18,916 nt of DNA. Origin: an uncultured Verrucomicrobiales bacterium. GTDB taxonomy: Bacteria; Verrucomicrobiota; Verrucomicrobiia; Verrucomicrobiales; Akkermansiaceae. Both the position numbers and the translations under genes were made by a program. The stretch spans positions 1 through 18,916 of the forward strand of contig CALBJX010000022.1 in NCBI GenBank assembly GCA_937893015.1, read 5' to 3'. Numbering within the stretch: the first letter of the stretch is position 1; every line of letters begins with the position of its first letter. This document shows, piece by piece, positions 5,504 to 14,298 of this stretch. The notes beneath the pieces are model-generated. The model ran no database searches, was not told where the DNA came from, and worked only from the letters and a program-made list of their open reading frames with translations.

Positions 5504-8020
5504 TCAGGCGGCGGGGGTGCCGTACACATAGAGGCCTTGGAAGTGGAAGAACTCCTTATCGGGGCGGAGGATGCGCACATAGAGTGCCTTGGGGGACTCC
5601 GCGCTCAGGTCGAAGCGCATCACGGCAGCACCCTTGTCGATGGGCTTGCCGACATCGTGCCAGTCGTCATCCTTGCCCGTCTCGGACACCTGCACGCGGA
5701 TGCCGTTCAGGCGGCGCCAGTTTTGCGCGCCCGAGGTGTTGAGCACCACCACGCCGCTGAGCGTGGCATGCTTGGGCAGACGCACCGCGGCCCACGCATT
5801 CTCCTGATTGCCGGTGTGGAAGGTACCGCCCACGCCGGGTTCGATGACGCCCCAGTGCGCCAGGATGTCATCAAAGCGGCTGGTGCCGCAGGGGAAGAAC
5901 ACGCCTCCCTGCGAGACGAGCTTGCCGGGGAAGGCATCAAACTTGGGCAGATTGTTCTTGGGCTTGCGGTAGCTCTCGGGCAGCATCTTGGCCACGGTCT
6001 GGAAGGTGCTGATGTCGCGCATGTTTTCCGCGGCGGTGATGAGCTGCTTGAGCAGGCCGTTGCGCTGCTCCTCGGTCATGTTCTTACCACCGCCGAAGGC
6101 GTCCGTACAAACGGCGAGCATCTTCTGCTTGCCGGCGTCGTCCATCTTCTCCGCAATCTTGTTGCCCCATGCCATCAGCACGGAGGCGTAGGCCTCTTTG
6201 GAGATACCGGCGGAAAGGATAGTCTTGAAGAAGTCGACCTTATCATCGTTGCTCACCTGCTTCTTGCCGCCGTACACCATGTTCATCTGGGCTTCGGCCA
6301 GTTCCTCGATGCGCCAGCGGTCGATGCCCATCTCGTTCACCTTGCTCCAGAAAAGGGCGCAGGCCTGCTTGCGGGCGTTGACATCGGCCACGGCCTTGCC
6401 GAAACCTTCCAGCAGATTCTGGCGGGCCCATTCCGCTGCCACTTCGGGGTAGACAGGCACCAGTTTCTCGCAGAGCGCCTTGTTGAGGGCCTGCCATGCG
6501 GCGGCATCCTCCGGCTTGGCGGTCTTCAGCAATGCAGCGTGCTCGCGCCATGCGGCGTAGTTGAGGGGCTGCTTTGTCTCAGCCTTGGTGTAGCACTCGA
6601 TGGCCTTGTCGACATTCCCCTTGGCGGCATAGCTGCCCGCCATCGCGCGGAAAGCGTCAGAGGCCTCGGTCTTGGGGGCTTCCTCCGCACTGCGGAGCTG
6701 TTCCGCCGCGTGCAGGGTGGAATACACATGCACCCCCGTGTTGGGCTGCCAGTGCAGACCGCGCTGCCAATCCAACGAATAGGCGGGCGTCCATTTGCCG
6801 TTCACGTATACCACGAAGGAGCAGTGGCCGGGCTCACCCGTGGTGAGGGCGGGCACACCATTGGCCACGGCGGCGGCGGCACCATAGTGCGACAGACCGC
6901 CGCAGACGCCGCCCACCTCGTAGGTCTTGTTGAAGTGGTGGTTATACTGGTCCACAAAAGGCTCATAGTAGTTGGAGCCGTGGATGGAATCACCATAAAT
7001 ATTGAGAAGGCGGTATTCACTCTGCCAGCAGGCCCCCGTGTAGCGTTCGTTCGGCAGGTGGATGTTGGCGAGGGCGTATTCCTGAGCCTCGGGGGAGCCG
7101 GAATCGTGGTTACCCTTCCATCCGCAGACCACGCGGCGCAGGAAGAAGGGCAGTTTGTACCAATCGGCATTCAGGCGGCCGTCATGGTTGTGCTTGATGT
7201 AGAAGGCCGCACGCTTGCACGCCCAATCGGTATCCCAACCATAGCGGGCGAACTCCAACGCGACAGCCGTGGCGGTGTCGCGGTCAAGCTGGTCGTACAC
7301 AAACTCAGGATCTTCCTTGGCGATGCGGGCCAGAATGTTGATGACGCGGCCGGGCATCACGTTTTCGCCCGTTTCGGTAATCTGCATCACCCAGTCGAGG
7401 TTATTGCACACCATTTCCAGCATCTTGGCGCCCTCGGGAGTGGCGGCGACCTCGTCCAGCGTCAGCGGGTTGGCGAGCTCGACCTGCTGGGTCTTCACCG
7501 CCGCGGCGAGCTTGTCGTACTTGAGTTTGAGGGAGGCTTCCATCTGCGTGCCCGCAGCGTGTTCCAGCGCCGTGGCCAGTTTCTCCATCTCCTTGGTCTT
7601 GTTCTCGATGTCCTTCTGCTTGTCCTCCTTGAACTTGCTGTAGGCTGTGGCGGAATCCGCATCGGCGGCGGTCATCATCCACTGCGCCGCCAGCAGGCGG
7701 TTCTGCGGCTCAGCGAGGAAGCTCTTCACATCCCCCGTGCCGGCGTTGAGCATCTCCGTGCTCAGGCGGTCCTTCAACGCAGCGGTGTTCTGCCAATCGG
7801 CGGCCTTGAGGTTGCTGCCGATGTAGGAGCCGGGAATCACGCCGTTATGCTGACGCTTGATTTTCGTCTTGCCGCCTTTCTTCGCGCAGCAATTCTGCAA
7901 GCCGGCCGCTTTCAACGCTTTATCCACGCACGGCAACTGCCCCGGGTGGGTGTATGCCCATCCGCCGACACCACCCGCAGCCACCAGAAGCAGAGCGGGA
8001 ATCAGAATCGTTTTTTTCAT
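5504..8020 (-). CDS. exported transglutaminase-like / TPR / discoidin-like protein
   Basis: 838 residues from ATG 8020 (MKKTILIPALLLVAAGG), a classic signal or anchor sequence; upstream in-frame ATG 8089 would bury it. Regions in order: signal segment 1-25; Cys/Lys-rich stretch around 31-58 (CVDKALKAAG, NCCAKK); coiled coil about 125-182; an alpha-helical region; a transglutaminase-like core with candidate triad C373 (GGVCGG), H399 (EPGHCS) and D417 (YSLDWQRG); TPR-like helices from about 454; and a C-terminal discoidin (F5/8 type C)-like beta domain about 703-834 (ENAWAAVRLP, LSGVVVLN, LYVRILRP). Transglutaminase-like enzymes of this kind can be proteases, amidases or cross-linkers; the substrate is unknown. 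The discoidin-like end suggests binding to glycan or surface. It is the first gene of an operon with the thioredoxin-like gene 36 bases downstream. The triad assignment comes from spacing and motifs only. Confidence 0.7.
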   Translation of the reverse strand: MKKTILIPALLLVAAGGVGGWAYTHPGQLPCVDKALKAAGLQNCCAKKGGKTKIKRQHNGVIPGSYIGSNLKAADWQNTAALKDRLSTEMLNAGTGDVKSFLAEPQNRLLAAQWMMTAADADSATAYSKFKEDKQKDIENKTKEMEKLATALEHAAGTQMEASLKLKYDKLAAAVKTQQVELANPLTLDEVAATPEGAKMLEMVCNNLDWVMQITETGENVMPGRVINILARIAKEDPEFVYDQLDRDTATAVALEFARYGWDTDWACKRAAFYIKHNHDGRLNADWYKLPFFLRRVVCGWKGNHDSGSPEAQEYALANIHLPNERYTGACWQSEYRLLNIYGDSIHGSNYYEPFVDQYNHHFNKTYEVGGVCGGLSHYGAAAAVANGVPALTTGEPGHCSFVVYVNGKWTPAYSLDWQRGLHWQPNTGVHVYSTLHAAEQLRSAEEAPKTEASDAFRAMAGSYAAKGNVDKAIECYTKAETKQPLNYAAWREHAALLKTAKPEDAAAWQALNKALCEKLVPVYPEVAAEWARQNLLEGFGKAVADVNARKQACALFWSKVNEMGIDRWRIEELAEAQMNMVYGGKKQVSNDDKVDFFKTILSAGISKEAYASVLMAWGNKIAEKMDDAGKQKMLAVCTDAFGGGKNMTEEQRNGLLKQLITAAENMRDISTFQTVAKMLPESYRKPKNNLPKFDAFPGKLVSQGGVFFPCGTSRFDDILAHWGVIEPGVGGTFHTGNQENAWAAVRLPKHATLSGVVVLNTSGAQNWRRLNGIRVQVSETGKDDDWHDVGKPIDKGAAVMRFDLSAESPKALYVRILRPDKEFFHFQGLYVYGTPAA

Positions 8021-8048
8021 ATGAGGAAGATGTTCGGAATCTTTCTTT

Positions 8049-8077
8049 ATGTTATCAATCCTACTGCGCGGCGGCAA
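8049..8077 (-). promoter_or_regulatory. putative promoter of the transglutaminase-like operon
   Basis: Minus strand: TTGCCG (8077-8072), 17-bp spacer, TAACAT (8054-8049). Predicted transcription start is near 8042, giving a leader of about 22 bases to ATG 8020. The spacing is ideal, but the -10 matches only partly. Confidence 0.45.
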
Positions 8078-8100
8078 GCACAAATTCACATTTTCGGCAT

Positions 8101-8157
8101 AAAGAAATCGGCATCCGCCCGAGAAGAGCGAATGCCGAAAAAAGGAGATTGTCTCCT
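8101..8157 (-). terminator. double hairpin terminator of the S6-like protease gene
   Basis: Read on the minus strand just after the TGA at 8165-8167. A first short hairpin, AGGAGA-CAA-TCTCCT (8157-8143), runs directly into six T (8143-8138). A second hairpin (8137-8128 with 8118-8109, 10 bp counting one G-U) is followed by a T-rich ATTTCTTT. The tandem structure separates the giant gene from the downstream operon. Confidence 0.75.
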
Positions 8158-8164
8158 ACGAGCC

Positions 8165-11100
8165 TCAGCGGCGGCGGCGGCGAGCCGCAAGAGCGGCCAG
8201 TGCCAACAGGGAGAGCGTCGCCGTAGCAGGCTCAGGTGCCTGAATCGTCAGGTTGAGATAGGTGCCGTCAGCATCATGCGTGGCAGAGACGAACTCCAGC
8301 TCGCGTGCCTCTCCCCAGCTGCCGTATTGCAGGGTGATAAGCGGCTTGATGTCGCCCGTCGTTTCCCACGTCAGGTCGGTGAAGACAAGGGTGTATTGCG
8401 TCGTGGTGGGCGTCAGCAGCGGCAGGATACTGTCGATATCGAGCGTCAGCGTCGCACCCTCCTTCACCATCACCCCGGAAAGCTGGTAGGAATAGAGCAC
8501 GATGGGCGTTTCCTCACTGTCAGCGGCCAGCGTCATGATCGGGGAGGGGGTTGCAGCCACGGCCACATGGCAATCGCCCGTCACCATCACCCCGCTGCCG
8601 TACACCGCCGCCTGCTCACCGAGCACCAGATTGCTCAGTGCCGAGTTCGTTGCGTTGACAACGCCGCTCTCCACCATCAGGGAGGAGGCGCCGCGCATCT
8701 TCATGTCCGCCATGGTGTAAGAGAGGCTGTCGAGCAGGCTCACGGCAGCATCCGTCACCATCAGACCGCTGATGGAGCCGTCCTTCACAGACCCGCCCGT
8801 GAGGGTGGCTGTACCGTTCTCCGCAGCGGCGGCAACCTTCATGATGTTCTTCACACCGAATTCCGCGCCTTCCTGCACGCTGACGGAGCCCGCACCAAGC
8901 TTCGCCGAGTCTGCCGTAAAGCCCGCGCCCTTCACCATCAGCACAGAGGCATCACCCGCCAGATTATTGACGGAGACATCCACCGCACCGAGGCTGACTT
9001 TATTCTCGGCCGTGATGGTGGCGGTAGCACCGGAGGCGAGAGTGACGCCGTTTAACGCAACGGCTTCGGCACCCGCGTTAATCTCGGCCTGCGTCACCAC
9101 GGTCTTGCCATCGGCGATATTCACCTTACGATCCAAGCGGATACCTCCGGTAAAGCCCTCCAGAGAATCAATGAAAATCTTGGACGCCGTGGCCCATGAA
9201 GTGTCGGAAGCACCGCTGAGCGAGAGGTTCCCCGCGCCCGTCAGACGATCCACCTTGAGGGAAGAGTAGAAGGTTGTGTCAATTCGGAGTGAGTCATTCA
9301 GCGTCAACGTCTCCATATTGATGCGGTGAGCCGGATTGTCGGCTTTACCGGTGCTGGTAATGCCAAGGGTCGAAGCGACATCCGTCGTCAGCGCACGCAG
9401 GGTGGAGCCCTCTTTGGAGCCGTATGTCAGACTGCCGCCCTTGAGCACCAGCTCTCGGAGAGAGGTGGTATCCACCTTATCGGAGTTACCATTTTCGCCC
9501 AATGCAAGCGAGGAGCCTTTCAGCAGCTCCAGCGAACCGCCGAAGTGAACCATCTCGCCCTTTTTCAGACTGACGCTCGTCGCCAGCTGCATGGTGCCGT
9601 CACCCGTCGTCCCGGTCAGGACAGAAAGAGCACTCAAACCGGCATTTGCCTTGTCCACGACCATCAGTGTACCGCCTTCATTAACATGGAAGCCGCTCGC
9701 CTCCGAGGTCAGGGCTGTAGCGCTGCTGCCGCCGACGGTTACGACATCCTTATTGACATAGTAGATGTTGTCGTTTGCCAGCTGGATGGCCGTGGTAACA
9801 GAGCCTTCCTTGCTGCTGATGGTGGGAACCAGACCGCCGTAGGAATAGGTGCTGGTACCTTCCAGCACATAGTTACCGCTGATGCCGATATTGTCGCCTA
9901 CGCGCACGGCTTCGCCACGGAAACCATTGGCATCCGCCTGATATCCGGCCACCACGTCGCCGGAACCATACACGGAACCGAGTTCTTCCACATGACTGTT
10001 ATCGACATTCACCACCGCATCTCGGAAGGTGACAGTACCGCTTTCCGCATGCAGTTCCCCCGTCAGGCTCACCATGCCGCTGATGGTGAAATCACCCGTA
10101 GTTGTGACGTTGCCGAGGGAAACATTGCCGTTCACAGAAGCCGTGCCGAGGGAATGAATCGCGCCCTCGGAGATATTCAGAGAAGACGAGCCGTTCGCCG
10201 CAATCGTGCCGCCGTTATTCAGGGAGAAACGGCCGCGCAGTTCCATATCGGCGGCATCCGCCACCGACACACCGCAGAGGCGGTTGTCCTCATGATTCAG
10301 CACCACAGCCCCCGTAGAGCCGACATCGCCGAGCACCAGCGTCGCATCGGCGTTGATCTGAGATTCCACCACCAACGTGCCGCCCGCACCACCGAGCTTC
10401 CACTGCGCATTCTGCGCGGCAAGCGCCGTGCCGGAGGAGCCGTAATGAATCGTCTTACCCTCCTGCGCACCGAGCACAAGGTTGCTGTGAGCGCTCATAT
10501 CAAAGGGCTCCGCATGGTCCGCCGTGAGCGCCAGCACACCCTGCGAATCGCCGTGCACAGAAGCAAGGATAGAGGCGCTGTTCTTAGCCTCAAATTCCTT
10601 GGCAGCCAACACGGCCCCGGAGTGAATATCCCATGTCCCGTTGCCCAGAGAATGTTCGCCCGTGGCGATAAGCGTGCCGTGCGTCACTTCGTTGGTGCCG
10701 CTCATGGTGTTGTTGCCGCCGAGCAGCACGCGGGCATTGCCCGCATCCACGCTCACCTTACCGGTACCGCTGACAGCACCATCATAGATGAAATCCTTGT
10801 CTGTTTCGGCGGAAAGCTGTACGGCCATCGTACCGCCCTCCAGTTTTACACCGCCCTTGTGGCCGTAAAAAGCGCTGTACTTATCCGTGGCTTCAAGCTC
10901 CTGCCCGCCTTCCACATACTCCAGCGCATGGCGCACCCCCTCATGCATGACATAGGTGCCGCCCTGCATCACAGTGACATCACCCGTCAGGCGGGCGTGG
11001 GAGCCGAGTTCAAATGTGGCGCCGTCCTTTACCTCCACATTCATGGAGGCATCCGCATAGTGCCAATCATCGGCATTGCTGTAGGACTCACGCGTGCCGG

Positions 11101-13207
11101 GATTGAGCGTACCGAGGCCGTGCTGCGTCTGCGTGCCGCTCAGGCTCACCATGCCGCTCTGCACGGCCAACCCGCTGTCTTCGTGGGTGCGGAGCTCGGT
11201 GTGCAGGCTGTGCAACGTCCAGCTGCTGTCGGCACCGCCGTTGTAGACAACTTTCAGCGAGCCCTCGCCCTTGTCCGAGAAGGAACCGAGATAGACCTCC
11301 CCGCCGTTTGTGACCATCAGAGTCGTCAGCGTATCCGCCTTGTTGTTGGTGATGAGAGCCTCCTCCGTCAGCGCGTGGATGGTGAAGCCGTCATCCGCCA
11401 CGGCGGCAGCATTGTTCCAGGTCATGGAAGCGCCGTTGAAATCGAGCACCGCACCGCCGTTGCCGAAGGTGAAGTCTCGGGCAATCTGATTGACGCCGTT
11501 GAGCACCACGGTCGAGCCCGTGTTGGCCAGCACATTGTAGGCGGCAAAACCATTCGTTCGGTCCAGAATGGTCTTGCCGGAGCCGCCGACATTCAGCAAG
11601 GCATAATTGTCACCGATACCTTCCAAAATAAGGTTACCTTCGCCTACCTTTCGCCACTCACGGATATAGTCGGCAGGATTGGTGAATTGCAGATACACAT
11701 CCACTCCTTTATCCACGATGTAGCCGGAGGTAAGGAGCTGTGCTGCACCACCATATGAATCGTAGGAGTAGCTATAAGGTCTGACGGTAAAAGACGCATG
11801 TTCCACCCCGTCTTCCTTGGAAAATTGAATATAGCCCAGCCCTGTGTCCAAGACATCCGTCATGCGGATGGTGTTGTCCGTGCCATCCGTCGCCACGAAC
11901 TGCGTGTTGCGGGAGGCGTAGAGCTCACTCCAAGTCCACTCCGTAGAAGATGTCGCCACGGTCTGGTCGGCCAGATTCATGTACTCCGTGCCGTAGTGAT
12001 ACCAGTTATCCTCGTTCATGACGGGGTTGAGTGCCTTCCATGTGTATATCCCCTTCCCCGTTTTATCAACCGACAGAGTATTGAGGACAAGCCCCGTATC
12101 ATTATACTTCGAATCGTACAGACGCACGCCATAGGCCGTGGCGGTGTACTTCACGTTGTTAATCGTCTCGGATACGGAGCTCCCCTGCACCTTCATGTTC
12201 GTGACATTGAAGAAGTGGTTACCATCCGCAAAGCGGACGGCATCGGTAAACGCATCCAGCTGACCGGGCAACGTGGGGTCAAAGAGAGCCTTGGAATAGG
12301 TGGTGTGACCGCCCAAGGCGACCAGAGCATTCACCGCAGAGTATGAGCCGATGTAGGCATACTGATTGGCCGCCGCATCCCAGATGAAGATGGGGCTGCC
12401 GGAATCGCCGTCCTGCGGCTGGTAGGGCAGCGGTGCAGCATCGGACAGCGCGGGGTTGCCCGTGTCCACAATCACCAACGAGGGGTTGACGATTTCACCG
12501 ACGTGGCCACCATCCGCCACGGTGATACCGCCCGTGATATAGGTGTAGGGGTTGCCCTCCCACCAATAGGAATCCGTCTCGGAGAGGTAGTCATACTGGC
12601 GGCCGGCGCCGCTGTGGTAAATAGTCTGACCGCTCAGAGCCGCCGCGGAGGTATCACCGCTGTAATAGTTGGCGGGCAGCACATCCGTCGCCAGCTTGTT
12701 CAGGCGCGTCATCTTGACATCCTGGGGCTTCTGGTTCCCCGTATTGTTCGAGCAGATCTCCAGATACTTGGAGTCGCGGTACTCGATACCCTGATAGCGC
12801 ACAGCGTTCTCTGCACCGATGAGGAAATCCGTGAAGGAGGGGTTGAACTCGCGGTTGTGCCCGGCGGTGATGACGGCATTGGGCGCAATGAGGTTACCGG
12901 CGCCCGTCGCACCTTCATGAATGACGGAGGAGAAATCAATCATGCCGTGCTCCAGCGTCTTGGTCGGGGTGCCGTCAATGTAGGTGATTGTCACGCCGCC
13001 CTCCTGTGTGCGGATGTAGTCCAACAGACTGCTCACTTTGCCGCCCGTCACATAACGTCCGACATTCTGACCGAAATCCGCATAGGTGATGCGCGTTGCC
13101 TGCTCAGTCATCATCACGGAGGCGTGCGCACCCGTCATGCAGGTACCCGCACCCGCCATCAGCAGAACAATCCGGCGAAAAAGAGGAAGAGGAAGATGCA
13201 GTTTCAT
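8165..13207 (-). CDS. giant secreted S6-like serine protease with autotransporter-type passenger and PEP-CTERM tail
   Basis: 1680 residues. Signal peptide about 1-29 (cleavage after GAHA). Residues about 30-300 form a trypsin-fold S6 (IgA protease/SPATE)-type domain: H117 in VITAGHNR, D163 in DVKMTRLNKLATDVLPA (matching the SPATE Asp region), and S269 in QDGDSGSPIF, so the triad is complete. Residues about 500-1640 are long Gly/Asn/Ser-rich beta-helix-like repeats resembling autotransporter passengers (GNLILEG, TVVLNG, LDFNGASMTWN). The end (about 1658-1680) reads PEPATATLSLLALAALAARRRRR: a PEP-CTERM signal for exosortase-type processing, in place of the C-terminal beta-barrel that S6 autotransporters use. 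It is likely exported and then anchored or released at the cell surface; the substrate is unknown. No exosortase gene lies in the window. ATG 13207 has no Shine-Dalgarno sequence. It is flanked by terminators and appears monocistronic. Confidence 0.85.
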   Translation of the reverse strand: MKLHLPLPLFRRIVLLMAGAGTCMTGAHASVMMTEQATRITYADFGQNVGRYVTGGKVSSLLDYIRTQEGGVTITYIDGTPTKTLEHGMIDFSSVIHEGATGAGNLIAPNAVITAGHNREFNPSFTDFLIGAENAVRYQGIEYRDSKYLEICSNNTGNQKPQDVKMTRLNKLATDVLPANYYSGDTSAAALSGQTIYHSGAGRQYDYLSETDSYWWEGNPYTYITGGITVADGGHVGEIVNPSLVIVDTGNPALSDAAPLPYQPQDGDSGSPIFIWDAAANQYAYIGSYSAVNALVALGGHTTYSKALFDPTLPGQLDAFTDAVRFADGNHFFNVTNMKVQGSSVSETINNVKYTATAYGVRLYDSKYNDTGLVLNTLSVDKTGKGIYTWKALNPVMNEDNWYHYGTEYMNLADQTVATSSTEWTWSELYASRNTQFVATDGTDNTIRMTDVLDTGLGYIQFSKEDGVEHASFTVRPYSYSYDSYGGAAQLLTSGYIVDKGVDVYLQFTNPADYIREWRKVGEGNLILEGIGDNYALLNVGGSGKTILDRTNGFAAYNVLANTGSTVVLNGVNQIARDFTFGNGGAVLDFNGASMTWNNAAAVADDGFTIHALTEEALITNNKADTLTTLMVTNGGEVYLGSFSDKGEGSLKVVYNGGADSSWTLHSLHTELRTHEDSGLAVQSGMVSLSGTQTQHGLGTLNPGTRESYSNADDWHYADASMNVEVKDGATFELGSHARLTGDVTVMQGGTYVMHEGVRHALEYVEGGQELEATDKYSAFYGHKGGVKLEGGTMAVQLSAETDKDFIYDGAVSGTGKVSVDAGNARVLLGGNNTMSGTNEVTHGTLIATGEHSLGNGTWDIHSGAVLAAKEFEAKNSASILASVHGDSQGVLALTADHAEPFDMSAHSNLVLGAQEGKTIHYGSSGTALAAQNAQWKLGGAGGTLVVESQINADATLVLGDVGSTGAVVLNHEDNRLCGVSVADAADMELRGRFSLNNGGTIAANGSSSLNISEGAIHSLGTASVNGNVSLGNVTTTGDFTISGMVSLTGELHAESGTVTFRDAVVNVDNSHVEELGSVYGSGDVVAGYQADANGFRGEAVRVGDNIGISGNYVLEGTSTYSYGGLVPTISSKEGSVTTAIQLANDNIYYVNKDVVTVGGSSATALTSEASGFHVNEGGTLMVVDKANAGLSALSVLTGTTGDGTMQLATSVSLKKGEMVHFGGSLELLKGSSLALGENGNSDKVDTTSLRELVLKGGSLTYGSKEGSTLRALTTDVASTLGITSTGKADNPAHRINMETLTLNDSLRIDTTFYSSLKVDRLTGAGNLSLSGASDTSWATASKIFIDSLEGFTGGIRLDRKVNIADGKTVVTQAEINAGAEAVALNGVTLASGATATITAENKVSLGAVDVSVNNLAGDASVLMVKGAGFTADSAKLGAGSVSVQEGAEFGVKNIMKVAAAAENGTATLTGGSVKDGSISGLMVTDAAVSLLDSLSYTMADMKMRGASSLMVESGVVNATNSALSNLVLGEQAAVYGSGVMVTGDCHVAVAATPSPIMTLAADSEETPIVLYSYQLSGVMVKEGATLTLDIDSILPLLTPTTTQYTLVFTDLTWETTGDIKPLITLQYGSWGEARELEFVSATHDADGTYLNLTIQAPEPATATLSLLALAALAARRRRR

Positions 13208-13237
13208 GAGGAAGAAAACGATAATCTGATTCTTTGC

Positions 13238-13265
13238 ATCCTACCATCATCCTCTCGGAAAGCAA
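13238..13265 (-). promoter_or_regulatory. tentative promoter of the S6-like protease gene
   Basis: Minus strand: TTGCTT (13265-13260), 16-bp spacer, TAGGAT (13243-13238). The predicted leader is about 23 bases. The match is only moderate and the AT-rich surroundings (13260-13320) allow other choices. Confidence 0.3.
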
Positions 13266-13314
13266 CAAAAAAACACCATCACATCAGGAAAAATCACCTT
13301 TTTCCCACTATAAC

Positions 13315-13350
13315 AAAAAACAGGTCCCGACATTTTCGTCTGACCTGTTT
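13315..13350 (-). terminator. terminator of the asd-ispA operon
   Basis: Minus strand: AAACAGGTC (13350-13342), a 15-nt loop region, GACCTG (13326-13321), then TTTTTT (13320-13315). The stem is 6 to 9 bp because the T-run can also pair with the leading A bases. It lies 47 bases past the ispA stop. Confidence 0.8.
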
Positions 13351-13358
13351 CCTATCAT

Positions 13359-13371
13359 GCGGCGTAGCCGC
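13359..13371. repeat. GCGGC-GTA-GCCGC mini-palindrome
   Basis: A perfect 5-bp stem with a 3-nt loop in the 3' gap after ispA. Similar GC-rich mini-palindromes with 3-nt loops occur at 1580-1596 and 16141-16155, all noncoding. Confidence 0.4.
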
Positions 13372-13396
13372 GCTCACAACGCAATCTGCCGTACGT

Positions 13397-14281
13397 TCAA
13401 TAATCTCGTTTCAGCAAATAATCGTTGATAGCAAGCAAATTCTCGCGACGCTTGGCGGAGAAGACATCCAGCGCGGCGCGGGCGGAGGCCGTCAGAGAAC
13501 GGGCTTCCGTGCGGGCGGCTTCCATGCCGATGAGGGCGGGATAAGTGGCCTTCTGCTCGCGGACATCCTTGCCCACGCTCTTGCCGAGCACCTCGGGGGA
13601 GGAGGTGACATCGAGAATGTCGTCGATAATCTGGAAGGCGCGGCCGATGTCGTGGCCGTAGGCGGTGAGGGCATCCAGCTGCTCTGCCGTGCAGCCCGCG
13701 GACATGCCGCCGAGACGCACCGCCGCCATGATAAGGGCGGAGGTTTTTCCGTCGTGGATGGCTTCCAGCTCCTCCAGCGTGAGCTTGCGGCCCTCGCCCT
13801 CCAAGTCCAGCACCTGACCGCCGACGAGATTGAGGCTGCCTGTGCGGTAGGCCAGCTCCGCCACGTAGTCGGAGGCATCATAGCGCTCGTTGCCGGGCAC
13901 GCGGGCGAGAATGGCAAAAGCTTCCGTCAGCAGGGCATCACCCGCCAGCACGGCGATACCTTCCCCGAACACCTTGTGGTTGGTGGGGCGGCCGCGGCGC
14001 AGGTCGTCATCGTCCATGCAGGGGAGGTCGTCGTGGATGAGGGTGTAGGTGTGCAGCACCTCCAGCGCACAGGCGGCGTTGAGGGCGGCGTCCTCGCTGC
14101 CGCCGCAGGCGCGGGCGGCCTCCATGCACAGCAGGGGGCGGATGCGCTTGCCGCCCGCAAACACGCTGTAACGCATGGCTTTGTGCAGGGTAGCAGGGGA
14201 CGTCGTCTCATCCGGCAGCAGCGCGTCCAGACGCGCCTCCACCTTCGCCGCCGTCTCGCGGATAAGCTCTTTGATGTCCAT
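13397..14281 (-). CDS. ispA: farnesyl diphosphate synthase (short-chain polyprenyl synthase)
   Basis: 294 residues, the usual IspA length. It condenses IPP with DMAPP and then GPP to make farnesyl diphosphate for undecaprenyl phosphate, quinone and other isoprenoids. Visible motifs: GGKRIRP (about 43-49, diphosphate binding), the first aspartate-rich motif DDLPCMDDDDLRRG (D84, D85, D90), GDALLTEAF, KT at 179-180, and the second aspartate-rich motif IIDDILD (D220, D221, D224). Y79, five residues before the first motif, fits a product of C15 size, but chain length is an inference. The start is ATG 14281 (MDIKELIRE), because the longer frame upstream overlaps asd and is Arg/Gly-rich. It follows asd by 17 bases and is followed by a terminator, so it is the last gene of an asd-ispA operon. 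The pairing has no obvious pathway logic. Confidence 0.9.
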   Translation of the reverse strand: MDIKELIRETAAKVEARLDALLPDETTSPATLHKAMRYSVFAGGKRIRPLLCMEAARACGGSEDAALNAACALEVLHTYTLIHDDLPCMDDDDLRRGRPTNHKVFGEGIAVLAGDALLTEAFAILARVPGNERYDASDYVAELAYRTGSLNLVGGQVLDLEGEGRKLTLEELEAIHDGKTSALIMAAVRLGGMSAGCTAEQLDALTAYGHDIGRAFQIIDDILDVTSSPEVLGKSVGKDVREQKATYPALIGMEAARTEARSLTASARAALDVFSAKRRENLLAINDYLLKRDY

Positions 14282-14298
14282 GGAGTCCGATGAAAGAA

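Noticed and set aside
5537..9055. Very long plus-strand open frame (1172 codons)
   Set aside because: It lies antisense to three well-supported minus-strand genes, crosses their boundaries, and its translation is His/Val/Gly-rich with no domain. It is a GC-skew shadow frame.
9326..11758. 810-codon plus-strand frame
   Set aside because: Antisense shadow of the S6-like protease gene; His/Arg-rich low-complexity product.
12503..14293. 596-codon plus-strand frame
   Set aside because: It crosses the S6-like gene start, an intergenic terminator and ispA in antisense; not a real gene.
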